Source: JBEKHT01 sp050012135 (lineage in GTDB: Bacteria > Chloroflexota > Anaerolineae > Anaerolineales > RBG-16-64-43). Taken from it: 64,000 bases of DNA. How positions within the stretch are numbered: position 1 is the stretch's first letter; every line of letters starts with the position of its first letter. Positions 27,427 to 36,395 of this stretch are shown here, piece after piece. The notes beneath the pieces are model-generated. The model worked only from the letters and a program-made list of their open reading frames with translations. It had not been told where the DNA came from and did no database searches. The translations under genes and the position numbers were made by a program. The stretch spans positions 1-64,000 of the forward strand of contig JBEKHT010000008.1 of assembly GCA_050012135.1 (NCBI GenBank), written 5' to 3'.

Positions 27427-29208
27427 ATGAGAGACGAATTCTCTTCCCGGCGGCTGGTCGATTGCGCGATGGGAAGGCTGGCGGCGGACCTGTTGATTCA
27501 TCAAGGCCAGTGGGTGTCGGTCCAATCAGGCGAAATCGTGCCAGGCACAGACGTCGCCGTTCTGGGTGCCCGCATTGCCTATGTCGGTCCGGACGCAAGC
27601 CACTGCATCGGACCCAACACGCAGCTGATCGAGGCCCGAGGGCGGTTTCTTGTTCCCGGGTTGATTGAGGGTCATGTCCACGTCGAATCGGGAATGGTCA
27701 CCATCAGCGAGTTCGTGAATGCCGTGCTGCCCCACGGCACCACCGCGATGATGATTGACCCTCACGAGATTGCCAACGTCTTTGGACTGCAAGGCGTGCG
27801 CACGATGGTGGACGAGGCTGCCGTCCAGCCCATTCACGTATGGGTCCAGATGCCTTCCTGCGTGCCTTCCGCTCCTGGGATGGAAACGCCGGGGGCCAAC
27901 ATCGGGCCCGCTGAAGTCGCGGAGGCCATGACTTGGCCAGGCATCATCGGTCTGGGGGAGGTCATGAACTTCCCGGCGGTTGTGGATGGGGACGAGAAGA
28001 TCCATGCCGAGATGGACGCGGCACGGCATGCGGGCAAGGTGATTGGGGGCCATTACCCCTCCCCGGATCTGTCTCTGCCGTTCCACGGCTATGCCGCCGG
28101 GGGGCCCGAGGATGACCACGAGGGGACTCGCGCGGAGGATGCCGTCGCCCGGGTCCGACAGGGAATGCGTGCGATGCTGCGGTATGGGTCGGCCTGGCAT
28201 GATGTGGAGGCCCAGGTCAAGGTCATCACCGAGCAGAATCTGGATCCTCGGCACTTTCTTCTGGTCACAGACGACGCTCACGCGGGCACCCTGGTGGGTG
28301 AGGGCCACATGGATCGGGTAGTTCGGCATGCTGTGAAATGTGGTCTGGCCCCCCTGGTCGCCCTCCAGATGGCGACCCTGAACGCCGCAGAGCACTTCGG
28401 CGTCAGCCATGAGATCGGCCAAATTGCCCCCGGGCGGTATGCCGACATCCTCCTGGTGGGAGATCTGGAAGCGATGGATGTGCAACTCGTTATTGTGGGA
28501 GGCGTTCGGGCGGCCGAGGAGGGCAAGATGCTCCTTCCGCCGTCCGGGTTCCGATATCCTTCAAAGTATCGGCGCTCGGTTCATCTCATTCGCAATCTGG
28601 TGCCGGAGGATTTTGCTGTCCGATCGCGGGCGAAGGCTGTCACGGAAGCTCATGTGATCGGCGTCATTGAGAATCAGGCACCCACGCGACACCTGCGCTT
28701 GCCGCTCCGGGTTCAGGAGGGTCTGGTTCAGATCCGCCCAGATGGCGAGGTCGCCAAGGTGGGCTTGGTCGAGCGCCATCTTCGGACGGGCAGAATCCAA
28801 GTTGGATTCGTGCACGGCTTTGGCTTCAACGTGCCCTGTGCGGTGGCTTCGACCGTGGCGCATGATTGCCACCACTTGCTGGTCGTCGGCACGGATGACT
28901 CGCAGATGGCCATGGCGGGCAATGCCCTTGCCAAGCTCGGTGGCGGAATCCTGGTAGTCCGAGAGGGCAAGGTGCGGGCCGCGGTGGAACTCCCGATCGC
29001 AGGGCTCATGTCAGAGGAGCCCGCGGGCGATGTCGCCCACAAGATGTCGGCCGTTCTGGAAGAGTTTCGGGCCTGTGGTTGCCGGATGGCCAATGCGAAC
29101 ATGCAGCTCAGTCTCCTGGCCTTGGTCGTGATCCCCGAACTGCGCATCTCCGATCTGGGCCTGGTGGATGTGGAACGGTTTGAATTCGTCCCCGCGGTGG
29201 AAGGTTAG
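27427..29208 (+). CDS. ade: Adenine deaminase
   Basis: Converts adenine to hypoxanthine and ammonia, feeding xanthine dehydrogenase. The 593-residue protein has the Ade-type amidohydrolase fold: LVPGLIEGHVHVESGMV with the first metal His pair, MMIDPHEIANVFG, GLGEVMNFPAVV, LLVTDDAH with the catalytic Asp, GRYADILLVGDLE and the C-terminal Ade domain (VASTVAHDCHHLLVVGTDD, GGGILVV). A good AAGGAGC lies upstream of ATG 27427. It begins 21 bases after the 8-oxoguanine deaminase gene and is probably co-transcribed with it. Confidence 0.96.
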   Translation: MRDEFSSRRLVDCAMGRLAADLLIHQGQWVSVQSGEIVPGTDVAVLGARIAYVGPDASHCIGPNTQLIEARGRFLVPGLIEGHVHVESGMVTISEFVNAVLPHGTTAMMIDPHEIANVFGLQGVRTMVDEAAVQPIHVWVQMPSCVPSAPGMETPGANIGPAEVAEAMTWPGIIGLGEVMNFPAVVDGDEKIHAEMDAARHAGKVIGGHYPSPDLSLPFHGYAAGGPEDDHEGTRAEDAVARVRQGMRAMLRYGSAWHDVEAQVKVITEQNLDPRHFLLVTDDAHAGTLVGEGHMDRVVRHAVKCGLAPLVALQMATLNAAEHFGVSHEIGQIAPGRYADILLVGDLEAMDVQLVIVGGVRAAEEGKMLLPPSGFRYPSKYRRSVHLIRNLVPEDFAVRSRAKAVTEAHVIGVIENQAPTRHLRLPLRVQEGLVQIRPDGEVAKVGLVERHLRTGRIQVGFVHGFGFNVPCAVASTVAHDCHHLLVVGTDDSQMAMAGNALAKLGGGILVVREGKVRAAVELPIAGLMSEEPAGDVAHKMSAVLEEFRACGCRMANANMQLSLLALVVIPELRISDLGLVDVERFEFVPAVEG

Positions 29209-29246
29209 GGGGCAAACCGACCACGAGGGTTGGCCGGGCGGCGCTC

Positions 29247-29987
29247 ATGACAAAACAAGAAGAGGTTCGGGCCGATCCCCGACCTCTCTGCGCGGGCTGG
29301 AAAGCGATTGCCGGGCGAGCCGGACCTGGCTAGGCAGATGGGCGTCAGTCGCGCGACCCTGCGCGGGGCCATGCGCGCATTGGCTCAGAAGGGGGGAATT
29401 ATTCGTCGCCTAGGAGTTGGAACGTTCGTCGTTGCCAAGCGCGCGTTCTTGGACGATGGGCGGGAGGTCCGGGAGAGCCCGCCAAGCATCGCGCGGCGAA
29501 ATGGGCTCACGCCAGTCATGGGGAATCACCGCTTGGAGGAACGGGGTGCGACCGCCCGCGGGGCAAGGCACTTGGGCCGGAGCTAGGGTCCGCGGTTCTG
29601 GTGGCCTCCCGAACCATGCTGGTCGAAGGGAGCCCTGTGGCCTTTCTGGTAGACGTGGTGCCGGCCGCGCACCTCAGCGGCTGCGACTTCCGTTCCTTCT
29701 GCGGCTCAGGCTTGGACCTGCCGGTTGGGCGCGGGGATCCCGGACTTGCTTATTTGGGGACGCGGCTTGGGGCAGAGCTGAGCGCGGGTGAGATTCGGCG
29801 CCGACTCAAGCGGCGGGAGCCGCATGCGCTGCTCAGGCTGGAGGCCGAACTGTTCAGTCTGGAGGACGAGGTAGTGGACGATTCGGCGAGTCACTTTGTC
29901 CCGGAATCCTTCCACTTCCACAACAACCGACGGGTCAATGCGATTCCGGCGGCCGCATGGGAAAGGACTACCGGCCTGGCGGGCTAA
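29247..29987 (+). pseudogene. GntR-type (UTRA) transcription regulator, frameshifted remnant
   Basis: Pieces of one GntR-family repressor are spread over two frames. A frame from ATG 29247 (MTKQEEVRADPRPL...WKAIAG) soon stops. From TTG 29308 another frame gives the winged helix (LARQMGVSRATLRGAMRAL, RRLGVGTFVV) and the start of the ligand domain, ending at a TAG at 29584. The first frame resumes near 29583 with SAVLVASRTMLVEGSPVAF and continues through the UTRA core (LLRLEAELFSLEDEVVDDS, FHFHNNRRV) to 29987. About 20 residues normally found before the helix-turn-helix are missing. At least two frameshifts and a deletion make it nonfunctional. Its position between purine deaminases and carbamoyltransferases suggests it once controlled them. 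Confidence 0.75.
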
Positions 29988-30075
29988 GAGAGAGCAGATC
30001 TTGCGCATAGGGTCTGGCGCGTGATCGGCTGTTGGTCCTTTTCTCGCGAATCTTGAAACAGGAGGAGACAATCCA

Positions 30076-31029
30076 ATGCGCAGTTTTCTGGGACGCGACA
30101 TCCTTTCGCTGAAGGATTTCGAGCGGGAGGAATTCTTCCGGGTATTCCAAGTTGCCAAAGAGTTGGAGCCCATTGCTCGGGACCGTAGGAACAGCGACAT
30201 GCTGCGTCATAAGATCCTGGTCACGGCGTTCTACCAGCCCAGCACACGCACGCGGTTGGCTCACGAGGCAGCGATGCACCGTCTGGGAGGCCATGTGACC
30301 GGCTTCGCGGACGCTAAGATGACGCGGGCTGGGGACTTCTACCAGGAGTCTATCAAAGACACGGTTAAGATGCTGGAGTTCTATGGGGACGTCATCGTCA
30401 TGCGCCACTTTCAACAGGGAGCTCCTCACGAAGCGGCCCGCTGGGCATCGATTCCGGTCATCAACGGCGGAGACGGCTGGGGCGAACATCCGACCCAAAT
30501 CCTGACGGATCTATATACCGTCCTGCAAGAAAAGGGCCGAATCGACGGGCTGAACTGGCTGGCGGTGGGCGACATGCGAATGCGCACCATGCACTCGTTG
30601 GCGTATGCTCTGACCCAGTTTGATTGCCCCATCACTTTCGTGGCTCCGGCGGAGATGACTCTCACCCCAGAGTTCAAGGACGAGCTGGAGAAGTACAGCC
30701 TCAACTTTTCGGAGGCGGACCACGTCGAGAAGGTGATCGGCAAGGCGGACGTGATCCTGGTAGAGCCCGTGGTCCAACCGGACTACACCAAATCGCGAGA
30801 CGAGCGCACCGGAAGCGTGGGCCTGACCCCCGGTAATTACAAGATCACGCGGGAGTTGCTGTCCTCGAAAGCCAAATCGGATGCCATCCTCCTGCATTCC
30901 CTTCCGCGCATGGACGAGATCCCAACCGACGTGGACATCACTCGGTGGTCCCGCTACTGGCAGGAGGCTTTCAACGGGGTGGTGATGCGCATGGCTCTGC
31001 TCGCTCTGATCTTGGGTGCGGTCGAATAG
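30076..31029 (+). CDS. Aspartate-carbamoyltransferase-like transcarbamoylase, substrate uncertain
   Basis: A 317-residue transcarbamoylase most like PyrB. The carbamoyl phosphate site is present: FYQPSTRTRL (STRT), MRHFQQGA, GDGWGEHPTQ and HSLPRMDEIPTDVD. The segment that in PyrB carries the catalytic loop Lys (SLGKKGET) reads MTRAGDFYQES here, and the RVQKER region that binds aspartate is replaced by PVVQPDYTKS. So phosphate binding is kept while the second substrate site differs. A good AGGAGG precedes the ATG. It is followed by a second, different transcarbamoylase and carbamate kinase, which suggests a degradative role releasing carbamoyl phosphate, not pyrimidine synthesis. No pyrI or other pyr genes are nearby. 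Confidence 0.85.
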   Translation: MRSFLGRDILSLKDFEREEFFRVFQVAKELEPIARDRRNSDMLRHKILVTAFYQPSTRTRLAHEAAMHRLGGHVTGFADAKMTRAGDFYQESIKDTVKMLEFYGDVIVMRHFQQGAPHEAARWASIPVINGGDGWGEHPTQILTDLYTVLQEKGRIDGLNWLAVGDMRMRTMHSLAYALTQFDCPITFVAPAEMTLTPEFKDELEKYSLNFSEADHVEKVIGKADVILVEPVVQPDYTKSRDERTGSVGLTPGNYKITRELLSSKAKSDAILLHSLPRMDEIPTDVDITRWSRYWQEAFNGVVMRMALLALILGAVE

Positions 31030-31148
31030 AACCGGGAAACCAAGGCGGGCTGGGCGGCCGGGGTCGCGTCAACCCCCGGGGGCCGGCGGGTCCCATGGCT
31101 GGAGGCGGGCCGCGTGGGGGCTTTGCAGGTAGTCCTGGAGAGGATGCA

Positions 31149-32126
31149 ATGCAGACACACCTGAAGGGGCGCGATCTGATCAGTGATCTGGATTTCAGCC
31201 GGGAAGAGGTCGAAACCGTGCTGGATGTGGCCTTCGACCTCAAGCGCAAACGGGCGCTGGGCGAACCTCATCCCATCTTGCGCGACAAGGTCCTGGCGAT
31301 GCTTTTCTTCTTCAGCAGCACGCGCACACGCGGGTCCTTCGAAGCGGGGATGGCTCAACTGGGGGGGCACGCAGCCTTCATCGAGAGCCGGACGACCCAG
31401 ATCGCGCATGGCGACACCCCCAAGGAGATTGGTGAGATTTTTGGGCGATATTTCGATGGCATTGCCATCCGGCACGTGGACTGGGGTGTCGGGAACGGAT
31501 ATCTCAGAGAGGTCGCCCGCGCCTCCCGAGTCCCGGTGCTGAACATGCAGTGTGACATCTACCATCCGTTCCAGATTCTGGCGGATCTGATGACGATCGT
31601 GGAGAAGAAGGGTCGGGACCTGCGCCACAAGAAGATGGTGGTTTCTTGGGCCTATGCGGCCTCGTATCAGAAGCCGATGTCGGTTCCTCAATCGCTCATC
31701 CTGCAGATGCCGCGCTTCGGATTGGACGTGGTCCTGGCACACCCGCCGGAGTTCCGCTTGATGCCGGAGATCGTCAGCCAGGCCAGGGAACAGGCCAAGG
31801 AATTCGGGGCTGGTTTTGAAGTCGTGGACGACATGGAAGCGGCTTTCCGGGATGCGGACATCATCTACGCCAAGTCCTGGGGGGCATTGGTCCACACGCC
31901 CGACCCGGATGAGGGTGCTAGAATCATTCAGAAGTACCCGCATTGGATCACCGACGAGAGGAAGATGGCCCTCGCCAAAAAGGATGCCATCTACATGCAC
32001 CCCCTGCCGGCCGACCGCAACATCGAAGTCACCGACGGCGTGATGGACGGACCGCATTCGGTCGTCTATGATGAGGCCGAGAATCGCTTGCACGCCCAGA
32101 AGGCGGTCATGGCTCTGACGATGTAG
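31149..32126 (+). CDS. YgeW/ornithine-carbamoyltransferase-like transcarbamoylase
   Basis: A 325-residue transcarbamoylase of a different branch. It keeps FFFSSTRTRGSFEAG for carbamoyl phosphate, RTTQIAHGDTPKE, IRHVDWGVGNGYL, LNMQCDIYHPFQILAD and MHPLPADRN. The segments MVVSWAYAASYQKPMSVPQ and PRFGLDVVLAHPPEFRLMPEI resemble the knotted carbamoyltransferase YgeW of the E. coli purine gene cluster, as far as I recall that sequence. OTC normally has HCLP near the C terminus; here it is HPLP. ATG 31149 was chosen since the domain starts at once. It lies 119 bases after the first transcarbamoylase and 12 before carbamate kinase. The carbamoyl acceptor or donor is unknown. Confidence 0.85.
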   Translation: MQTHLKGRDLISDLDFSREEVETVLDVAFDLKRKRALGEPHPILRDKVLAMLFFFSSTRTRGSFEAGMAQLGGHAAFIESRTTQIAHGDTPKEIGEIFGRYFDGIAIRHVDWGVGNGYLREVARASRVPVLNMQCDIYHPFQILADLMTIVEKKGRDLRHKKMVVSWAYAASYQKPMSVPQSLILQMPRFGLDVVLAHPPEFRLMPEIVSQAREQAKEFGAGFEVVDDMEAAFRDADIIYAKSWGALVHTPDPDEGARIIQKYPHWITDERKMALAKKDAIYMHPLPADRNIEVTDGVMDGPHSVVYDEAENRLHAQKAVMALTM

Positions 32127-32138
32127 GAGAGAGTGTCG

Positions 32139-33101
32139 ATGAGCGGGCCAAGCAAGAAAGTCGCCGTCGTTGCCATTGGCGGCAACTCGCTGATCCGGGA
32201 CCCGAAACGCGTCTCGGTGGAAGACCAGGAGGATGCGTTGCGGGAGACCGCTCGCCATATTGTCGACATGGTCGCGGCCGGATGGGACGTGGCCATTGGG
32301 CATGGCAATGGACCTCAGGTCGGCTTCATCCTGCGGCGCTCGGAGATTGCGGCCAAGGCCGAGGGGATGCACGAGGTTCCGCTGGACGTGTGCGGGGCCG
32401 ACAGCCAAGGGGCGATCGGGTACGAATTCCAGCAGGCGCTGCAAAACGAACTCTTTCGTTGCGGCATCAAGAAGAACGTGTGCACCGTGATCACCCAAAC
32501 CCTGGTGGATAAGGACGACCCGGCCTTCCAGAATCCGAGCAAACCTATCGGCAGCTTCATGGAGGAAGACGAGGCGAGGCGTCGTGAGAGAGAAATGGGC
32601 TGGAGTGTGGTTGAGGATGCCGGGCGGGGCTGGAGGCGCGTGGTAGCCTCCCCGTTGCCCAAGGAGATCGTCGAGCTGGATTCGGTCCGGACGCTGATCC
32701 ACGCGGGCGTTCTGGTCATCACGGTGGGGGGCGGCGGTATCCCGGTCATTGATGCGGGCGGCGGCCAATATCGTGGCACGGCCGCTGTCATTGACAAGGA
32801 CTTCGGCTGCAGTCTGCTCGCGCGCGAAATCAAGGCGGACCTTTTCCTGATCGCTACGGCCGTCGAGAGAGTCGCCCTCCATTTCGGGCAGCCCGACCAG
32901 AAATGGCTTGAGCGGATGACTTTGGCCGAGGCCAAACGGTATCTGGCCGAAGGGATACACTTTGCCAAAGGCTCCATGGCCCCCAAGATCCAGGCGATCA
33001 TCTGGTACTTGGAAGCCGGTGGCAAACAGGCGCTGATCACCAACCCGGAGAATATCGGCCGGGCCTTGGATGGGAAGACGGGCACATGGATCGTGCCCTG
33101 A
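32139..33101 (+). CDS. arcC: Carbamate kinase
   Basis: Transfers phosphate from carbamoyl phosphate to ADP, giving ATP, CO2 and ammonia: the energy-yielding end of arginine, allantoin or purine breakdown. The 320-residue protein shows VVAIGGNSL, IGHGNGPQVG, DSQGAIGYEFQQAL, ITVGGGGIPV and FAKGSMAPKIQA, all typical. AGGAGA at 32125-32130 is 8 bases from ATG 32139 but only 2 from GTG 32133, so the ATG is preferred. With two transcarbamoylases immediately upstream and no arginine deiminase, the carbamoyl phosphate probably comes from a ureido compound. Confidence 0.96.
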   Translation: MSGPSKKVAVVAIGGNSLIRDPKRVSVEDQEDALRETARHIVDMVAAGWDVAIGHGNGPQVGFILRRSEIAAKAEGMHEVPLDVCGADSQGAIGYEFQQALQNELFRCGIKKNVCTVITQTLVDKDDPAFQNPSKPIGSFMEEDEARRREREMGWSVVEDAGRGWRRVVASPLPKEIVELDSVRTLIHAGVLVITVGGGGIPVIDAGGGQYRGTAAVIDKDFGCSLLAREIKADLFLIATAVERVALHFGQPDQKWLERMTLAEAKRYLAEGIHFAKGSMAPKIQAIIWYLEAGGKQALITNPENIGRALDGKTGTWIVP

Positions 33102-33246
33102 CTTCTGCGACCGAGGGCCGGACAGAATCGAGTCGAGTGCAACTATGGTATTTCTGAGCGGACCGCGGAAAGGAGGTGACGGGGAAGGCAAGAATCCTTT
33201 CGTGTTTGGCGACCATGAGTTGTTCACCGATTTCTAGTGACCCTAA

Positions 33247-33252
33247 AGGAGG
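33247..33252 (+). promoter_or_regulatory. Ribosome binding site that decides the BMP lipoprotein start
   Basis: AGGAGG abuts the ATG at 33253 with no spacer, which would not work well. It lies 6 bases before the in-frame GTG at 33259, so GTG is the likely start and gives a clean signal peptide beginning MIRKALKY. Confidence 0.7.
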
Positions 33253-33258
33253 ATGAAC

Positions 33259-34608
33259 GTGATCCGTAAAGCGCTCAAGTACATCGCCTTACCGGGCATG
33301 GCACTCGTGTTCGTGCTGACGGCCTGCGGACCTGCTGCCACGCCGACCGCCGCTCCCGCCCCAGCGGCCACCTCGGCGCCCGCCGTGGTCCCGACTTCGG
33401 CGCCGACCGTGGCACCCACCGCCGCTGCCACAGCAGCTGCAACGGTTGCTGCTGCGGCCGCGCCGACCGCGACTTTGGCTCCTGTGGGAACTGCATTCCC
33501 ATCTGGCCAGATGTTCACCATCGGTATGATTCTGGTTGGTCCCTACAATGACTCGGGTTGGAGCCAGGCTACCTACGAAGGTGGCGAGTATGCAATTGCT
33601 AATGTTCCCAATACCAAGCTGATCTATATCGACAACGGCTTCAGCCATCAGGGCTCGACACCGGCCCAGCTGGCCGAGCAGCTGCTGGCGAAGGGTGCCA
33701 ACATGATCATCTTCAACTCGGATGATTTCAAGGATGAGTCCAATACCTTCGCCAAGAACCATCCGACCATCCCGACCATCATGCTTTCGGGCGATCAGTC
33801 CTGGGCGCAGGGTCAGGCGTATCTGATCCTCCCCAACATGGCCAACATCATGGGCAAGATGGAGTACATGAAGATGCTCGCGGGATGCGCGGCCGCCATG
33901 ACCACCCAGACCGGCAAGATCGGCTACCTGGGTCCGCTGATCAACGACGAAACCCGCCGCCTGTCCTCTTCCGCCTACCTGGGCGCCAAATACTGCTGGA
34001 CCAATGTCCTGAAGAAGGATCCGTCGGCGCTGCAATTCCAGGTGACCTGGATCGGATACTGGTTCAACGAACCTGGCACGACGCTGGATCCGACCAAGGT
34101 CGCGGATGCCTTCTTTAACACCGGCTTTGATGTGGTCATGTCGGGCATTGACACTTCCGAGGCGGTGGTCGAGGCGAAGAAGATGACCGGGGCCGGCGAG
34201 AAGGTCTATGCCGTTGGCTATGACTACAAAGGCAACTGCAGCGCAGGTCCGTCGGTCTGCCTGGGCGTTCCCTATTTCAACTGGGGCCCGGGGATCGCGG
34301 CCGAGGTCAAGAAGGCGATGGCGGGCACTTTCACCCAGGACTGGCAGTGGTTGGGCCCGGACTGGACGAACATCAATAATCCGGATACCAGCAATGTCGG
34401 CTTCGTGAAGGGCCAGGCTCTCAGCCCGGCTGCCTCTGCTGCGGTCGATCAGCTGACCGCTGCCCTGGCGGGCGGCCTGGATCTTTGGACCGGCCCGTTG
34501 AGCCTGCAGGATGGGACCCAGTACCTGGGATCTGGCGTGGCCGCCACCCCGCAGCAGCTCTGGTACCTGCCGCAACTGCTCCTGGGCATGGCCGGCAGCA
34601 GCAAGTAA
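33259..34608 (+). CDS. BMP-family ABC transporter substrate-binding lipoprotein
   Basis: Binding protein of the basic membrane protein (PnrA/Med) family, whose known members bind nucleosides or related compounds. The signal peptide ends in a lipobox (VLTAC), and the mature protein starts with a linker of about 55 residues rich in Ala, Pro and Thr, typical of Chloroflexota. The BMP domain follows: IGMILVGPYNDSGWSQATYEGG, FNSDDFKDESNTFA, IGYLGPLINDETRRLS, DVVMSGIDTSEAVVEAKK and VYAVGYDYKGNCS. It heads a complete importer: ATPase and two permeases follow after a hairpin. Location after the purine deaminases and carbamate kinase suggests purine, urate or nucleoside uptake; ligand is not proven. 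Confidence 0.93.
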   Translation: MIRKALKYIALPGMALVFVLTACGPAATPTAAPAPAATSAPAVVPTSAPTVAPTAAATAAATVAAAAAPTATLAPVGTAFPSGQMFTIGMILVGPYNDSGWSQATYEGGEYAIANVPNTKLIYIDNGFSHQGSTPAQLAEQLLAKGANMIIFNSDDFKDESNTFAKNHPTIPTIMLSGDQSWAQGQAYLILPNMANIMGKMEYMKMLAGCAAAMTTQTGKIGYLGPLINDETRRLSSSAYLGAKYCWTNVLKKDPSALQFQVTWIGYWFNEPGTTLDPTKVADAFFNTGFDVVMSGIDTSEAVVEAKKMTGAGEKVYAVGYDYKGNCSAGPSVCLGVPYFNWGPGIAAEVKKAMAGTFTQDWQWLGPDWTNINNPDTSNVGFVKGQALSPAASAAVDQLTAALAGGLDLWTGPLSLQDGTQYLGSGVAATPQQLWYLPQLLLGMAGSSK

Positions 34609-34626
34609 CCATTCCTGATACTGATG

Positions 34627-34656
34627 ATTGGGGGAAGGCAGGCGCCTTCCCCCAAT
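34627..34656 (+). terminator. Hairpin after the binding-protein gene
   Basis: ATTGGGGGAAGGC pairs with GCCTTCCCCCAAT over 13 bases with loop AGGC, 19 bases after the stop, followed by TCTTAAG. The T tract is weak, so it may act as a partial terminator or a 3' end stabiliser that lets the binding protein be made in excess over the ATPase and permeases. Confidence 0.75.
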
Positions 34657-34883
34657 TCTTAAGCACCTGACACAGGGGTGCAATCGTTTGTCCGGAAGGG
34701 ATGCCGATCGTGAGGTAGGATAAATGCAGCAGTTCTGAGCCGAAGCCGGTATACCAAGGGCGCAAGAGGGCTGGAGCTTGAGAGGCAGTCGTCACACAAG
34801 TAAAAGGTTCTCGCCTCCCGCTCGCGAAGAGATCCAGGGACCCCTCCAAATGAACCAACAGTTCGCCATTCAGGGAAAGAACC

Positions 34884-36395
34884 ATGAACGTTGAACTCAA
34901 GGACATCCATAAGACATTCGGTGCGGTGCATGCCAACGCGGGCATCAGCATGGACATCCCGGGAGGGACGATCCAGGGCATCCTCGGGGAGAACGGTGCG
35001 GGCAAGAGCACCCTGATGAAGATCTTATCCGGATTTATTCGGGCGGACCAGGGCGAAATCCTGCTCGACGGCCACCCGGTTTCCATTCATTCACCTGCCG
35101 ATGCCATTCGGAATGGGGTGGGCATGCTCCACCAGGATCCGCTGGATTTCCCCCCGTTACGCGTCATCGATAATTTCATCCTGGGCCGATCCGGCGGCCT
35201 GCTGCCCGGAGAGGGCGCAGCCCTGCAGGACTTCAAGAAGCTGGCCGGACAGTTCGGCTTCTCCTTGGACCCGCAGGCTTACGTGGATTCGCTGACCGTC
35301 GGGGAACGCCAGCAGCTGGAGATCCTGCGTTTGATCTGGCTGGGCGCCCGGGTGCTGATCTTTGACGAACCCACCACCGGCATCAGCGCGCAGCAGAAAG
35401 TGAAACTCTTCGCAGCCCTGCGCCTGCTGGCCAAGCAGGGCATGACTGTGTTGTTCGTCTCACACAAGCTGGAGGACGTCGAAGGGCTGTGCGACAGCGT
35501 GGTGGTCCTGCGCCAGGGATACCTGGTTGGCAGCGTCAAACCCCCTTACGACACCCACCAGCTGGTTGAGATGATGTTCGGCAAGGAGGTCACGTTGGGG
35601 GCGCGCAGCGCTGGTTGCGCGGGTGAGGTGGCCTTTTCCCTGCGCAACCTAGCTGTTGAGGATTACCGCCTGCACATTGGCGAGATCAACCTCGACATTT
35701 GCCACGGCGAGGTAATCGGCCTGGCCGGCATGGAAGGGAGCGGCCAGGCGCTTTTTCTGCGGGCGGTTGCTGGCCTGGTGCGGACGGTCGGCGGGCAGAT
35801 CCTGCGGGGCGACCGGGATTTAACCGGCCGCAACTATCATTTCTACAAGCGGGGCGGGGTGGCGTTCTTACCCGCCTCCCGCCTGGAGGAAGGTTTGGTG
35901 GCTGGACTGAACCTGACCGAGCATGTCATTCTGGCGGAAGAGGCCACAGGTTTTTCCATTAATTGGGAAAAGGGCCGCCAGCTGGCGCAGAGCCGCATCA
36001 CGGAATTCAATATTCATGGTACGCCGGTCAACACCGTCGAATCGCTGTCGGGGGGTAACCAGCAGCGGACCTTGCTGGCCCTGATGCGGGTCCCGCTCGA
36101 TCTGATGCTACTGGAACACCCGACGCGCGGGCTGGACATCGAGTCTACCATTTATATCTGGAATAAGCTCAAGGAACGCTGCCAGCAGGGAACGTCGATC
36201 CTGTTTGTTTCTTCTGACCTGGATGAGATCCTGCAGTACAGTGATCGGGTGCTGGTCTTCTTCAGCGGCCGGGTGACGCCTCCATTGGATGTCTCGACAT
36301 TAACTACGGAGAAACTCGGCGAGTTGATCGGCGGTATGGGCTGGCCGGAATCAAAGAACGAGGCAAGCGTCCATGAAAGAAAACCAGTGGCTTAA
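34884..36395 (+). CDS. BMP-type ABC importer ATPase with two nucleotide-binding domains
   Basis: A 503-residue ATPase with tandem NBDs in the style of RbsA and nucleoside importers. NBD1 has an intact Walker A (GENGAGKST), signature (LTVGERQQ) and Walker B (VLIFDEPT). NBD2 starts near residue 250 and is degenerate at Walker A (GMEGSGQALF); its signature is LSGGNQQR and the Walker B region reads LMLLEHPTRGLD, where the catalytic Glu position is His. Such asymmetry is normal for this subfamily. It overlaps the first permease by 23 bases. Confidence 0.95.
   Translation: MNVELKDIHKTFGAVHANAGISMDIPGGTIQGILGENGAGKSTLMKILSGFIRADQGEILLDGHPVSIHSPADAIRNGVGMLHQDPLDFPPLRVIDNFILGRSGGLLPGEGAALQDFKKLAGQFGFSLDPQAYVDSLTVGERQQLEILRLIWLGARVLIFDEPTTGISAQQKVKLFAALRLLAKQGMTVLFVSHKLEDVEGLCDSVVVLRQGYLVGSVKPPYDTHQLVEMMFGKEVTLGARSAGCAGEVAFSLRNLAVEDYRLHIGEINLDICHGEVIGLAGMEGSGQALFLRAVAGLVRTVGGQILRGDRDLTGRNYHFYKRGGVAFLPASRLEEGLVAGLNLTEHVILAEEATGFSINWEKGRQLAQSRITEFNIHGTPVNTVESLSGGNQQRTLLALMRVPLDLMLLEHPTRGLDIESTIYIWNKLKERCQQGTSILFVSSDLDEILQYSDRVLVFFSGRVTPPLDVSTLTTEKLGELIGGMGWPESKNEASVHERKPVA

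Noticed and set aside
30076..31029. Calling the first transcarbamoylase pyrB
   Set aside because: Carbamoyl phosphate motifs fit, but the catalytic loop Lys region and the aspartate-binding segment do not, and no pyr genes are nearby.
30954..33227. 757-codon open frame on the minus strand
   Set aside because: It runs antisense to the transcarbamoylases and carbamate kinase, which have clear motifs and ribosome sites. Its product is rich in His, Arg and Asp with no recognisable domain; this is the usual shadow of GC-rich genes.
33340..33490. GC-rich repeat as a mobile or regulatory repeat
   Set aside because: It encodes the Ala/Pro/Thr linker of the BMP lipoprotein and is in frame; low complexity, not a separate element.
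33289..34683. 464-codon minus-strand open frame
   Set aside because: Antisense to the BMP binding protein; Gly/Arg-rich tail reflects the Ala-rich linker read backwards.
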